DNA from: Sporosarcina sp. NCCP-2716
GTDB taxonomy: Bacteria; Bacillota; Bacilli; Bacillales_A; Planococcaceae
Direction: 5' to 3'
NCBI RefSeq assembly: GCF_023707985.1
Contig: NZ_BRCF01000006.1
Span: 137,861 to 201,860 of the forward strand
DNA: 64,000 nucleotides
Of the stretch, positions 1 through 9,735 are shown one piece after another. The position numbers and the translations under genes were made by a program. The notes beneath the pieces were generated by a model that was given only the letters and a program-made list of their open reading frames with translations, was not told the DNA's origin and made no database searches. Every line of letters begins with the position of its first letter. Position 1 is the first letter of the stretch.

Positions 1-1133
<1,133 letters not shown>

Positions 1134-1137
1134 TAGG

Positions 1138-1184
1138 CAGCAGCACGTCCGGGGAAGGAATCTCCGGGCGTGCTGCTTTTTTTG
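1138..1184 (+). terminator. Intrinsic terminator of tyrS
   Basis: Stem AGCAGCACG (1139-1147) pairs with CGTGCTGCT (1169-1177), followed by a run of seven T. It begins within five bases of the tyrS stop codon. Confidence 0.9.
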
Positions 1185-1189
1185 TGGGG

Positions 1190-1837
1190 AGTGGAGTGTG
1201 AGGGTGTGCCTAGTGCCCAAAAGTGTAAAGCAGGAGGGTCGTCGGTCACTAAGGAACGTCCCTAGTGACCGCGAGCGTGTATGTCGGTACATATCGGTCA
1301 CTAGGGATCGCGCTTAGTGCCCGGGAAGGTGATAAGCAGGCGATGCCGGTCACTAGGAGTTGTCCCTATCGCCCGGGAGATTCTGAACAAGTCGCGTCCG
1401 GTAACAAGGGAAACGTATTCCTGCGAGGACACCCTTCGGAACGACGAATCCCAAACAGAAAAGGCGCAGCCCGCCATTCAGTCTCGGTCTTCAACCGGGG
1501 AAAGCCTAAATGGTCGCGAGCATTGTGTTTTTTCGGTGCAGAGCAGCATGCCGCGGGCCAGAAACCTGTCGCCAACTGCCCGCCTTAGTCGGATCGGATT
1601 TCGTTCGGGAGGCAACGCCCTTAGTGACCGGAAACCAGTATTCTGGCACACACCGGTCACTAGGAAACACTCCTAGTGACCAAAAGTGTCACCATCAGCT
1701 GTGTCCGATCACAAAGGATCACTCCTAGTGACCGGAAAGATGAAAAGCAGGCGATATCGGTCACTAGGTGCCGTCCCAATTGCCCAACACCTCGAAACCC
1801 GTAACTCACCGGTCACTAGGAACCTTCATATAGCCCG
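1190..1837. repeat. 52-nt-period array of 29-nt palindromic repeats
   Basis: The convergent tyrS/rpsD spacer is filled by a tandem array. Each unit is a 29-nt imperfect palindrome (arm CGGTCACTAGG, 7-nt variable loop, arm CCTAGTGACCG) followed by a 23-nt linker, a 52-nt period. Recognisable repeats start at 1190 (right arm only), 1243, 1295, 1347, 1399 (left arm), a degenerate unit near 1485, then 1602 (right arm), 1654, 1706, 1758 and 1810. Linkers also resemble each other: 1324-1346 and 1735-1757 share AAGCAGGCGAT, and 1219-1242 has AAAGCAGG. Units in the middle (about 1428-1600) have decayed. Each intact unit could fold as an 11-bp hairpin in DNA or RNA. No coding signals or cas genes are present. 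Function is unknown. Confidence 0.85.
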
Positions 1838-1895
1838 TCACCATACCAAACGGAATGCGCAGCGGCCAGTTCCACTGCATACGCAAACATCCGGG

Positions 1896-1930
1896 CACAA
1901 AAAATCCCTCCCGGATAATCCGGAAGGGAT
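1896..1930 (-). terminator. Intrinsic terminator of rpsD
   Basis: Read on the minus strand, ATCCCTTCCGG pairs with TCCGGGAGGGAT and is followed by six T. It lies 12 bases beyond the rpsD stop codon and marks the right edge of the repeat-filled spacer. Confidence 0.88.
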
Positions 1931-1941
1931 GGAACAGCTTA

Positions 1942-2544
1942 TTAACGTGAGTAGAATTCAACGATAAGTGCTTCGTTGATTTCTGCAGACAATTCGCTGC
2001 GTTCTGGAAGGCGTACGAACGTACCGACTTTAGTGTCAGCGTTGAACGATACGAATTCTGGAACATAGTTGTTGATTTCGATGGATTCGTTGATCACATC
2101 AAGGTTTTGAGATTTTTCGCGGAGTGAGATCTCTTGACCTGGTTTTACGCTGTAAGAAGGGATGTCGACGCGCTTGCCGTCCACGAGAACGTGACCGTGG
2201 TTGACGAGCTGACGAGCTGCACGGCGTGTGCGTGCAAGACCCATGCGGTACACGAGGTTGTCCAGGCGAGTTTCAAGAAGGATCATGAAGTTTGCACCGT
2301 GGATACCCTGCATTTTGCCGGCTTTGTTGAACAATGTGCGGAACTGGCGCTCATTGACACCGTACATGAAACGGAGTTTTTGCTTTTCTTGTTGCTGCAT
2401 TCCGTATTCAGAAAGTTTTTTACGCTGGTTCGGTCCATGCTGACCCGGAGCGTAAGGGCGCTTTTCGATTTCTTTACCTGTGCCTGTCAGGGAAATTCCG
2501 AGACGGCGTGATTGTTTCCAAGATGGACCTGTATAACGAGCCAT
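1942..2544 (-). CDS. rpsD: 30S ribosomal protein S4
   Basis: Primary 16S rRNA-binding protein that nucleates assembly of the 30S subunit body. The 200-residue length and N-terminus [16 protein letters not shown] match Bacillus S4. The central S4 RNA-binding domain ([30 protein letters not shown]) is intact. The N-terminal zinc cysteines found in some S4 proteins are absent, the usual situation for a zinc-independent form. The gene has a strong ribosome-binding site (AGGAGG about 8 bases before ATG), its own sigma-A promoter and a roughly 180-nt leader. In B. subtilis S4 represses its own leader, which the long leader here would allow. Confidence 0.97.
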   Translation of the reverse strand: MARYTGPSWKQSRRLGISLTGTGKEIEKRPYAPGQHGPNQRKKLSEYGMQQQEKQKLRFMYGVNERQFRTLFNKAGKMQGIHGANFMILLETRLDNLVYRMGLARTRRAARQLVNHGHVLVDGKRVDIPSYSVKPGQEISLREKSQNLDVINESIEINNYVPEFVSFNADTKVGTFVRLPERSELSAEINEALIVEFYSR

Positions 2545-2724
2545 GAATGACTCCTCCTCTATTGGTTTTATTTTGTTGTAAAATAAGACCAGATGCGTTC
2601 AATCGCCGCTCCATTCCATTTTCATGCACCTTCGCCACTGCAGCCAAGGGGTTACAAGATGCACCTCATATGAGGAACAGACTGGATCACAGCGAACACA
2701 CAACTGCTGCAATTATTTTACACA
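2545..2724 (-). promoter_or_regulatory. Probable S4-autoregulatory rpsD leader
   Basis: The transcript from the rpsD promoter carries about 180 nt before the ATG. Bacillus rpsD has a structured leader bound by S4; the long leader with GC-rich complementary segments (around 2600-2680) is consistent with this. The fold was not computed, so the call rests on position and family knowledge. Confidence 0.5.
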
Positions 2725-2730
2725 ACGACT

Positions 2731-2759
2731 ATCATACCAAGTAACGCACGCTGCGTCAA
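2731..2759 (-). promoter_or_regulatory. Sigma-A promoter of rpsD
   Basis: On the minus strand: TTGACG (2754-2759), a 17-bp spacer, TATGAT (2731-2736). Predicted start of transcription is near 2724. The 2545-2908 spacer also has to hold the dgcP promoter on the other strand; a weak TATAAA at 2854-2859 with TTGCAT upstream is the only candidate seen. Confidence 0.75.
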
Positions 2760-2908
2760 GTATTGACAAACAAAGACTTCCGGCCCGTCAAGTACAAAAT
2801 ATCCGAATGAATAATTTGTACTAGTTATAAAGTTGCATTGAAGACGAAGGTGGTATAAACTGAGGGGAGAAGATTTACAAAGGCTTTAATGATATAGAGG
2901 GTGAGTGA

Positions 2909-4765
2909 ATGCAGACAAATGAGCAGCTGTTCAGTTCGCTGAAAGGCGACTTGCTGGATTTGCTGATAGACGTTTTGAAAGATCACCGGCATACGGACGG
3001 CATCCATGGATTGGAGACCTTGTTCTCGAAGTACTTTGGCATTGCTAAATTCGAATTTTTCCTATATACCGATAACCAGTTCCATTTAAGCTCAGCCTGT
3101 GAGGAAGGGAAGGCAGCCAGGCGTGTGACGGAGATTGACTTGCTGGCGGCCCCTGTTTTTCAGTCGGATCCTGACTCTTTCGATGAGACAGGAGACTTTG
3201 CGGATGATACGGTGATGCTCCGCAACACGAAACGGGAACCCGTCGCAATGATCCTCCTCAAATCGACCGATGCATGGGATGCGTTTTCGATGTCATCCAA
3301 CTTCAGACAACTCCAGCAGCTGCTTGGCGAGATGGTCGATATCATCATGGCTGGCCGTGCATCGGAGAAACAGGCCGGCAATTATCTGGACCTCCTTCAG
3401 GCGACCAAGCAGTTCAACTCGACGATGAAGATGCACGTCATCTATGACCAGCTGGTGGAAACGGTCGCTTCGAACTTGGCGCCTTTTGACGTGGAACTTA
3501 TCGTTTCCCACGAGGAACACTCCAACTCGTCGAGGTACCGCTTGTTCGACTATGCCAACGAACAGGACGCGACGATCGACGCTTTCCTCTCCGGCGAACT
3601 GCGGGTCAGCCGGGACCTGAAACGCGGCGCAGCCTGGCTGACAGCCCCCGTCAAGGGGATGCAGGGGACCTATGGCGTGCTGCAGATCACAGCGCCGGTC
3701 GATTCGTCGTTTTCTGATGCGCAGCAGGGATTCGTCCGCAGCATCTGCGAAAGTGCAGGCCATGCGATCGAGAACTCAAGTCTGTACAGCCAGTCGCACC
3801 GTCTGATCCGCGACCTCCAGCTTGTCAATGAAGTATCCAAGAAGCTGACGGGCCGCCTCACGTTCCTTGAGATGAAAACCTACCTGGCGGAACGGCTGAA
3901 AGCGGCATTCGAGCCGGAAGAGATCGCCTTCGTCTATTTCGACAAACAGAAGTCACCGATCCTCCTCGACACGACGACGGACTACTTCCTGACCGATGCC
4001 GGAAAACGGTACATGGAATATGCGGAAAACAGACTGCGGAAAGAACAGGATGCGCTATTCGCTGCAGATCTGGCGCCTGAAGAGATTGACGGGTTCTCCC
4101 CGTACCGGTCGATGATCATCGCGCCGATCACGATATCGGATTCACTATCCGGTTACACGATGCTGCTGCACACGGATAAATACTATTTTTCGTTCGATGA
4201 CTTCAAACTGGTGAAAGCGATCATTTCCCATTCCTCACTCGCACTGTCCAATCTGATGCTGCGGGATAAGCTGCAGGAACTGGCGAACAAGGACCAGCTG
4301 ACAGGCCTTTTCGCACGCGGGTACTTGGACCGCCACATGTCCCAGTCTTTCAGGGAAGGCATCGGCGGAGCATTCATCCTGCTGGACGTGGACGACTTCA
4401 AGCAGGTCAATGACCAGTACGGACATACTGTCGGCGATCAGGTCCTCATCCAGGCAGCCCGCGTCCTGCAGGCTGCGGCTGCAGGCGGGGACATTGCAGG
4501 CCGCTGGGGCGGTGAGGAATTCGCAGTCTTTCTGCCGGGTGCGGGATTGGAACGGGGTAAGGAATTGGCACAGCGGCTGCTGGACGAAATGCCTGCTGCA
4601 ACCGATCCTTCCGTCACGATCTCCGTCGGTATGAGCATCTGGGCGCCGTCCGCCAGCCGGGAGACGTACCAGCAGCTCTTCCAAGCAACAGACGACGCCC
4701 TCTACAAAGCGAAAGCGGGCGGGAAGAACAGAATGGTGATCAGCGAATCGATACTTGCCAAGTGA
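2909..4765 (+). CDS. dgcP: GAF-GGDEF diguanylate cyclase (DgcP/YtrP-like)
   Basis: Makes cyclic di-GMP from two GTP. The 618-residue protein has about 450 residues of GAF-like sensory modules with no predicted membrane segment, then a C-terminal GGDEF domain. The active-site signature is GGEEF at residues 534-538, preceded by the metal-binding stretch LLDVDDFKQVNDQYGH. No RxxD inhibitory site is visible five residues before GGEEF, so product inhibition through that site is unlikely. Start ATG follows GAGGGTG. The position beside rpsD, near fRMsr and ezrA, matches ytrP (dgcP) of B. subtilis. The stop codon lies inside its own terminator hairpin. Confidence 0.88.
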   Translation: MQTNEQLFSSLKGDLLDLLIDVLKDHRHTDGIHGLETLFSKYFGIAKFEFFLYTDNQFHLSSACEEGKAARRVTEIDLLAAPVFQSDPDSFDETGDFADDTVMLRNTKREPVAMILLKSTDAWDAFSMSSNFRQLQQLLGEMVDIIMAGRASEKQAGNYLDLLQATKQFNSTMKMHVIYDQLVETVASNLAPFDVELIVSHEEHSNSSRYRLFDYANEQDATIDAFLSGELRVSRDLKRGAAWLTAPVKGMQGTYGVLQITAPVDSSFSDAQQGFVRSICESAGHAIENSSLYSQSHRLIRDLQLVNEVSKKLTGRLTFLEMKTYLAERLKAAFEPEEIAFVYFDKQKSPILLDTTTDYFLTDAGKRYMEYAENRLRKEQDALFAADLAPEEIDGFSPYRSMIIAPITISDSLSGYTMLLHTDKYYFSFDDFKLVKAIISHSSLALSNLMLRDKLQELANKDQLTGLFARGYLDRHMSQSFREGIGGAFILLDVDDFKQVNDQYGHTVGDQVLIQAARVLQAAAAGGDIAGRWGGEEFAVFLPGAGLERGKELAQRLLDEMPAATDPSVTISVGMSIWAPSASRETYQQLFQATDDALYKAKAGGKNRMVISESILAK

Positions 4766-4781
4766 GGCAAGTATCTTTTTT
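4751..4781 (+). terminator. Terminator overlapping the dgcP stop codon
   Basis: ATACTTGCC pairs with GGCAAGTAT around the dgcP stop, followed by a T-rich tract. The last dgcP codons form the left arm. Confidence 0.82.
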
Positions 4782-4848
4782 CATTGAATTATCAAACAGT
4801 TCAGCATACAATGGAAGGAAGCGGTTAGTTCCATACGAAAGGCGGCAG

Positions 4849-6066
4849 ATGAGGATGACGGAAAATGTCCATAAAGATACGGCGGCAGTCCACGCCGGAT
4901 ACGAAAGCAGCGGGCATCATGACAGCTTGGCTGTTCCGCTTTACCAGACGTCGACATACGAATTCGCTACGGCCGAACAGGGCGCCCGCCGTTTTGCAGG
5001 TGAGGAAGAAGGCGGCATCTATTCGCGGCTAGGCAATCCGACCGTTAGGGTGCTTGAAGAACGGATGACCGTCCTTGAAAAGGGAGCCGGCACACTCGCG
5101 TTTGGCTCCGGAATGGCTGCAGTCAGTGCAATCCTGACCCATCTGACGAAAACAGGCGATCATGTCGTCTGCTCCCGCGGCATCTACGGCTGCACGTTCG
5201 GCCTGCTGAAGATCCTCGAAGAGAAATACGGGATCACCCATACGCTGACACCGATGGGGACGGAGGAGGAGATCGAAGCAGCGGTAACACCGGAAACGGT
5301 CTGCCTGTACGTCGAATCACCCGTCAACCCGACGATGGAGCTCGTCGATCTGTCGGCAGCGAAGGCAGTAGCAGAACGCCACCAGCTGAAAATCGTCGTC
5401 GATAATACATTCGCTTCCCCTTATTTACAGAACCCGATCGACTTTGGCGCAGATTACGTCCTGCATAGTGCGACGAAATACATCAACGGGCATGGCGACG
5501 TCATCGCCGGGCTGCTGACAGGCAGGGATGCGGAGGACATCCGTCAGATCCGCGCGACAGTGCAGAAAGATTACGGCGGTATCATCTCGCCGTTCGACGC
5601 CTGGCTGCTCATCCGCGGTCTGAAGACGATGGCCGTCCGGATGCAGCGGCATACGGAAAACGCGGAGGCGCTCACCGCATTCCTGAAAAAACAGCCTCTG
5701 GTCGAGCGGATCTTTTATCCGTTCGATGATGACAATCCGCAGGCTGATCTGGCAAAGCGGCAGATGACCGCAGGCGGGGGACTCGTCTCCTTCACAGTCA
5801 GGGGCGGCCGGCCTGCTGCCCAGAGGCTCATGAACGAGCTGAAGCTCATCAAGATCGCCGTCAGTCTCGGTGACGCCGAAACGCTCATCCAGCATCCGGC
5901 GACGATGACACACTCGGGAGTCCCCGAAGAAGAACGGTTCCGTATGGGTATCGGAGAAGGGCTGCTCCGTCTCTCGGCAGGTCTCGAGCATGCAGGGGAT
6001 CTCATTGCGGACCTGGCGCAGGCGTTTGAAGCAGCTGCCTGTGCCGAACAGCCTCTCGCGAAATGA
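4849..6066 (+). CDS. megL: PLP-dependent methionine gamma-lyase-like enzyme
   Basis: Member of the Cys/Met-metabolism PLP family (cystathionine gamma-synthase/lyase, methionine gamma-lyase). The 405-residue frame has the PLP-lysine motif HSATKYINGHGD, the YSR motif (GGIYSRLGNPT) and the C-terminal SLG-AETLIQHPATMTHS segment. IYGCT places a cysteine where methionine gamma-lyases have their characteristic active-site Cys (Cys116 in Pseudomonas putida). That, with the overall similarity, favours methionine gamma-lyase (methionine to methanethiol, 2-oxobutyrate and ammonia) over cystathionine lyase, but assay would decide. ATG 4849 is chosen because AAAGGCGG lies just upstream; ATG 4855 is possible. 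The frame is open upstream to 4762 without a plausible start. Confidence 0.78.
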   Translation: MRMTENVHKDTAAVHAGYESSGHHDSLAVPLYQTSTYEFATAEQGARRFAGEEEGGIYSRLGNPTVRVLEERMTVLEKGAGTLAFGSGMAAVSAILTHLTKTGDHVVCSRGIYGCTFGLLKILEEKYGITHTLTPMGTEEEIEAAVTPETVCLYVESPVNPTMELVDLSAAKAVAERHQLKIVVDNTFASPYLQNPIDFGADYVLHSATKYINGHGDVIAGLLTGRDAEDIRQIRATVQKDYGGIISPFDAWLLIRGLKTMAVRMQRHTENAEALTAFLKKQPLVERIFYPFDDDNPQADLAKRQMTAGGGLVSFTVRGGRPAAQRLMNELKLIKIAVSLGDAETLIQHPATMTHSGVPEEERFRMGIGEGLLRLSAGLEHAGDLIADLAQAFEAAACAEQPLAK

Positions 6067-6075
6067 CATCATGCA

Positions 6076-6119
6076 AAAAGCGGCACCTGTCAGTCGTCCG
6101 ACTGCGGGTGCCGCTTTTC
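6076..6119. terminator. Bidirectional terminator between megL and the fRMsr gene
   Basis: AAAGCGGCACC and GGGTGCCGCTTTT flank a paired CAGTCG/CGACTG core. T runs on either strand allow use by both convergent genes. Confidence 0.85.
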
Positions 6120-6137
6120 CTGCTCCATGGCCGCTGT

Positions 6138-6617
6138 TTATAAAAAACCGACAAGCACATGAGCGAATTTTTCAATGCCTAGACGATCCTGATCGGAGAA
6201 CCGTCCGATTTCCGGACTGTCGATATCGAGCACACCGAGAAGTTCTCCGTCTTTCACGAGCGGAACGACGATTTCGGATTGCGATGCTGCGTCGCATGCG
6301 ATATGGCCAGGGAATGCGTTGACATCTTCAACGACGATCGTTTCGCGTTTCTCTGCTGCCGTTCCGCAGACCCCCCTGCCGATTGCGATGCGGATGCAGG
6401 CCGGCAGCCCCTGGAAAGGACCGAGCACAAGCTCCCCGTCCTCCATCAGATAGAAGCCCGTCCAATTCGTCCGGTCCAGGAAGTTGCTGAGCAGCGCAGA
6501 GGCGTTACTCAAGTTCGCGATCCGGTTCGGTTCCCCTTCCAACAGGAGACGCAGCTGATCCGTCAGCTGTCCATACGCTTCAGCAGGTTCTTTGGAATAC
6601 TCGATCCCCATGTACAT
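6138..6617 (-). CDS. msrC: Free methionine-(R)-sulfoxide reductase (GAF type, YtsP-like)
   Basis: A single GAF domain of 159 residues that reduces free L-methionine-(R)-sulfoxide to methionine with thioredoxin. The three cysteines of the fRMsr family are visible in PACIRIAIGRGVCGTA and HIACDAAS. The Trp-Gly-Phe-Tyr pocket (NWTGFYL) and the terminal LGVLDIDSP strand are conserved. The start at 6617 is chosen because GGGAGAG lies six bases upstream; the frame is open further to 6668. It converges on the methionine gamma-lyase-like gene, so two methionine-related enzymes are neighbours. The equivalent B. subtilis gene (ytsP) also sits between dgcP and ezrA. Confidence 0.88.
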   Translation of the reverse strand: MYMGIEYSKEPAEAYGQLTDQLRLLLEGEPNRIANLSNASALLSNFLDRTNWTGFYLMEDGELVLGPFQGLPACIRIAIGRGVCGTAAEKRETIVVEDVNAFPGHIACDAASQSEIVVPLVKDGELLGVLDIDSPEIGRFSDQDRLGIEKFAHVLVGFL

Positions 6618-6748
6618 TTCCATCTCTCCCATCTGTATCGGCCGTTGCAGACCGTACAATCGATACATGCATCATACAATTTCCGTCCTCGTTTCGACAA
6701 GTAAACAAAATTCCGTCAAAGATTCGCCCTTATTCAACACGAAATTCC

Positions 6749-6777
6749 TTTAAACGTGTTACTATATAAGGTATTAT
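6749..6777 (+). promoter_or_regulatory. Candidate sigma-A promoter of ezrA
   Basis: TTTAAA (6749-6754), 17-bp spacer, TATTAT (6772-6777), about 37 bases before the ezrA start. The -35 match is modest. Confidence 0.45.
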
Positions 6778-6813
6778 CATCTGTAGAGTGGCTGCGGAAT
6801 AGGGGGATGGACG

Positions 6814-8511
6814 ATGGTGAACTACTTCATCATTCCAATCATCATAATAATAGTGCTGGCGGTTGCCGTGTTTCTGATGAGACGGAAGCATATACAAGTG
6901 ATCAGCAAACTGGAGCATGAGAAACTGCACATCCAGCATGAACCGATATTTGAAGAAATGACTAAAGTGAAACAGCTGAATATGACTGGCGAAACAGAGG
7001 AGAAATTCGAACGGTGGCGCAGCGAATGGACGGAAGTCGTCGACGTGCTCGTCCCGAAGATCGATTCGCTGCTATTTGATACGGAAGAAATGGTGGATCG
7101 GTTCCGTTTCAAGAAAGCGGGCATCATCGAGAAAGAGATCGAACAGCAGCTCGACGTGTGCGATAAGCGGAAGGACGCAATCCTCCGCGAATTGAACGAA
7201 CTTATCGGCAGTGAAGAAAAGAACCGGATGGAAATGGATACGCTGAAAGAGGAATACCGGGAAGCGAGGAAAGCGGTACTCGCCCGTCAGCATGCCTACG
7301 GACGTGCCGTTCCGGCGCTCGAGAAGGAGCTGGAGTACTTCCAGCCCGCCTTCGAAGAATACGACGACCTGACGGATAACGGGAATTACTTGCAGGCGAG
7401 GGAGAATGTCATTGCCGTTGCGGCGAAAGCGGACGAATTGTTCCCGCTCGTCGAAACGATCCCGGAACTGCTGAGTGAGCTGCAGACGAAACTGCCGGCC
7501 ACCCTCCGCGAATTACGGAATGGCGTCAGTGAAATGGAAGAGGACGGCTACTGCTTGACTGACCTTAACTTGAAATCCGAACTTGCTTCCATCGAAGAAG
7601 AGACGGACCGCATGCTCGTGCAGATCGAGCATCTGGAGGCGGAACCTGTCCAGCAGCGGCTCGGGGAGATCGAGGAGACGATCGACGGATTCTACATAGC
7701 ACTGGAAAACGAAGTGCGGGAGCGCCAGTTCGTTGAACAGACATATGAGGAAACTGCGCATAGGCTGTATGACGTGCAGGGACTCGCGAAGGAAGTGGCC
7801 GATGAAGCCCTCTTCGTCCAGCAGAGCTACCGTCTGGATGAGAAGGAAGCGTCCATCCCGAAACAATTCATGAGCGATATGCAGGGGGCCGCTGACCGGT
7901 TCGGCCTTATGACAAGCCAGGGGGAAGAGGGGCAGACTGCATTCTCCGTCCTTGCTGATCATATCCGTGCCGTTAACGAAGTCGTGGACCGTGTGGAAGA
8001 GGAAGCAGCGGAATTCAAAGGGCGCATGAAAAGTCTGCGCACCGATGAGCTGTCCGTGAGAAACAGGCTGGAAGAGCTCGCACGCACGCTCCAGCACGCG
8101 GAGCGCAGGCTGCAGAAAGCGAATCTCCCGGGTATCCCCGAAGATATAGAAGTGCGTCTTGAAGAAGCGGATGAGCAGCTGTTCATCGTCCAGAACGGTC
8201 TGGAAGAAGTTCCGCTGAACATGGCGCTCGTCGAGGACTACATCACGCATGCCGAAAAAGAAGTGAGCGAGTCCGTCAGTAAAATCAGCGAGATGCTCGA
8301 AAACGCCCAGCTGACCGAGCAGATCATCCAGTATGGCAACCGGTACCGGGCTGCCCATCCTGCGATGCACGCGCGGCTGCTGGAAGCGGAAATGGCCTTC
8401 CGTCAGTTCCGCTATGCAAAAGCACTCGAAGAGGCGGCAACCGCTGTCGAGGACGTGGAACCCGGAGCGATGAAACGGATCCAGGACCTCATGCAGGAAC
8501 GAGTCCGCTAA
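6814..8511 (+). CDS. ezrA: Septation ring formation regulator EzrA
   Basis: Membrane-anchored regulator of FtsZ assembly and of early divisome and cell-wall enzyme recruitment. The 565-residue length matches B. subtilis EzrA (562). One N-terminal transmembrane helix (residues about 3-22, FIIPIIIIIVLAVAVFL) followed by RRK gives N-out topology; the rest is charged spectrin-like coiled coil. Near the C-terminus, QIIQYGNRYRAAHP contains the QNR patch needed for mid-cell localisation. Its own promoter lies upstream, and a hairpin (8521-8556) separates it from nifZ. Confidence 0.95.
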   Translation: MVNYFIIPIIIIIVLAVAVFLMRRKHIQVISKLEHEKLHIQHEPIFEEMTKVKQLNMTGETEEKFERWRSEWTEVVDVLVPKIDSLLFDTEEMVDRFRFKKAGIIEKEIEQQLDVCDKRKDAILRELNELIGSEEKNRMEMDTLKEEYREARKAVLARQHAYGRAVPALEKELEYFQPAFEEYDDLTDNGNYLQARENVIAVAAKADELFPLVETIPELLSELQTKLPATLRELRNGVSEMEEDGYCLTDLNLKSELASIEEETDRMLVQIEHLEAEPVQQRLGEIEETIDGFYIALENEVRERQFVEQTYEETAHRLYDVQGLAKEVADEALFVQQSYRLDEKEASIPKQFMSDMQGAADRFGLMTSQGEEGQTAFSVLADHIRAVNEVVDRVEEEAAEFKGRMKSLRTDELSVRNRLEELARTLQHAERRLQKANLPGIPEDIEVRLEEADEQLFIVQNGLEEVPLNMALVEDYITHAEKEVSESVSKISEMLENAQLTEQIIQYGNRYRAAHPAMHARLLEAEMAFRQFRYAKALEEAATAVEDVEPGAMKRIQDLMQERVR

Positions 8512-8520
8512 ACGGTTACG

Positions 8521-8556
8521 CAAAAGCCACCCGCACAAGTGTGCAGGTGGCTTTGT
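8521..8556 (+). terminator. Weak hairpin between ezrA and nifZ
   Basis: AAAGCCACC pairs with GGTGGCTTT, with GCACA/TGTGC inside. The tail has few T, so it may only attenuate transcription into nifZ-thiI. Confidence 0.55.
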
Positions 8557-8589
8557 GCACGTTTGCCGGACGGAAAGGAAGTACAGGAT

Positions 8590-9735
8590 ATGATCTACCT
8601 AGATAACAGTGCGACAACGATGCCTGCCGACGAAGTCCTCCGCACCTTCACGGAGGCGAGCCGGTCGTATTTTGCGAATCCCGCCTCCCTGCATAATGAA
8701 GGGAGCCGGGCAGGGCAGCTGCTGGAAAGCGCCCGGAGCCAAATTGCACGGCTCGCCGGCGACGGGGATGCTGAAGTGGTGTTCACTTCAGGCGGGACGG
8801 AAGCGAACAACTTGGCGGTCATCGGATTCGCTAAGAAATACCGCTACCGGGGGAACCATCTCATCACGACGGCTGCGGAGCATGACTCTGTCCGGAAAGC
8901 ATTCGAGTATTTGGAGACGCAAGGGTTCGAAGTCGATTGGCTGTCTGTGGATGAACACGGCCGGATCGATACAGATGAACTTGCCCGGACACTGAGGTCG
9001 GATACGATTTTAGTGAGCATCATGCATGTCAATAACGAAATCGGCACCGTCATGCCGCTTGAAGAATGTGCACCGGTCATCCGGAGGAAATCGAGGGCGG
9101 TCATCCATTCGGACTGCGTCCAGAGCGTCGGGAAACTGGCGCTTCCGTTCCCTGACTATGCGGATGCGGTCACGGTTTCGGGCCATAAGATCCGCGGATT
9201 GAAAGGGACCGGCTGCCTGATCACGAAGCGGTTCACGCTGCCGGCAGCGATTTCGTTCGGCGGCGGACAGGAAGACGGACTGCGGAGCGGGACTGTCAAT
9301 GTTGCAGGAGCGGCGGCGTTCGCGAAAGCGTTCCGTCTTGCGCTGACCGATACCGATACTTCCGCTTTCCGCAGCATGACACGAGTGCTGCACGACGGGC
9401 TTGCAGAGGAGAAGAGAGTGCGGATTTTGTCGCCGTTAGATGGCGCGCCTCATATATTCTCGATGGCCTTCCAGGGAGTGACGGGGGAAGTGGCAGTGAA
9501 TTACTTCCAGGAACAAGGTCTCCTCATCTCCACTTCGAGCGCGTGCTCCTCGAAATCGAGCCGGGTCAGCCATGTCGTCGAAGCGCTGAAACTACCCGAT
9601 GATTTCAGGAAAGGCGCCGTCCGGATCAGCTTCGGACAGGAGAACACTGTCCGGGATGCAGAGCGCATCCTGGAAGTGACACGGCAATTTTTACAGATGA
9701 CGAAGAAAGGGCTGAAGCAGCATGATATGGAATGA
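8590..9735 (+). CDS. nifZ: Cysteine desulfurase dedicated to ThiI (NifZ-type)
   Basis: PLP enzyme that takes sulfur from cysteine as a persulfide. The 381 residues start MIYLDNSATTMP. The PLP lysine motif is SGHKIRGLKGTG and the catalytic cysteine is in SSACSSKS. Start ATG 8590 has AAAGGAAG upstream; the 51 in-frame bases before it lack a start with a binding site. It overlaps thiI by 14 bases, as expected of the B. subtilis nifZ-thiI pair, where NifZ gives sulfur to ThiI for 4-thiouridine in tRNA. General iron-sulfur assembly would need another desulfurase elsewhere in the genome. Confidence 0.88.
   Translation: MIYLDNSATTMPADEVLRTFTEASRSYFANPASLHNEGSRAGQLLESARSQIARLAGDGDAEVVFTSGGTEANNLAVIGFAKKYRYRGNHLITTAAEHDSVRKAFEYLETQGFEVDWLSVDEHGRIDTDELARTLRSDTILVSIMHVNNEIGTVMPLEECAPVIRRKSRAVIHSDCVQSVGKLALPFPDYADAVTVSGHKIRGLKGTGCLITKRFTLPAAISFGGGQEDGLRSGTVNVAGAAAFAKAFRLALTDTDTSAFRSMTRVLHDGLAEEKRVRILSPLDGAPHIFSMAFQGVTGEVAVNYFQEQGLLISTSSACSSKSSRVSHVVEALKLPDDFRKGAVRISFGQENTVRDAERILEVTRQFLQMTKKGLKQHDME

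Noticed and set aside
1265..1728. Overlapping small open frames across the 52-nt array on both strands
   Set aside because: They follow the repeat, have no ribosome-binding sites or recognisable domains, and the region has strong terminators on both sides.
1190..1837. CRISPR array (29-nt repeats, 23-nt spacers)
   Set aside because: Repeats are too divergent, several have only one recognisable arm, the 'spacers' resemble one another, and there are no cas genes. A tandem 52-nt repeat explains the pattern better.
7513..8538. Long minus-strand open frame opposite ezrA
   Set aside because: Shadow of the codon pattern of ezrA, which has full family identity; the antisense product resembles nothing.
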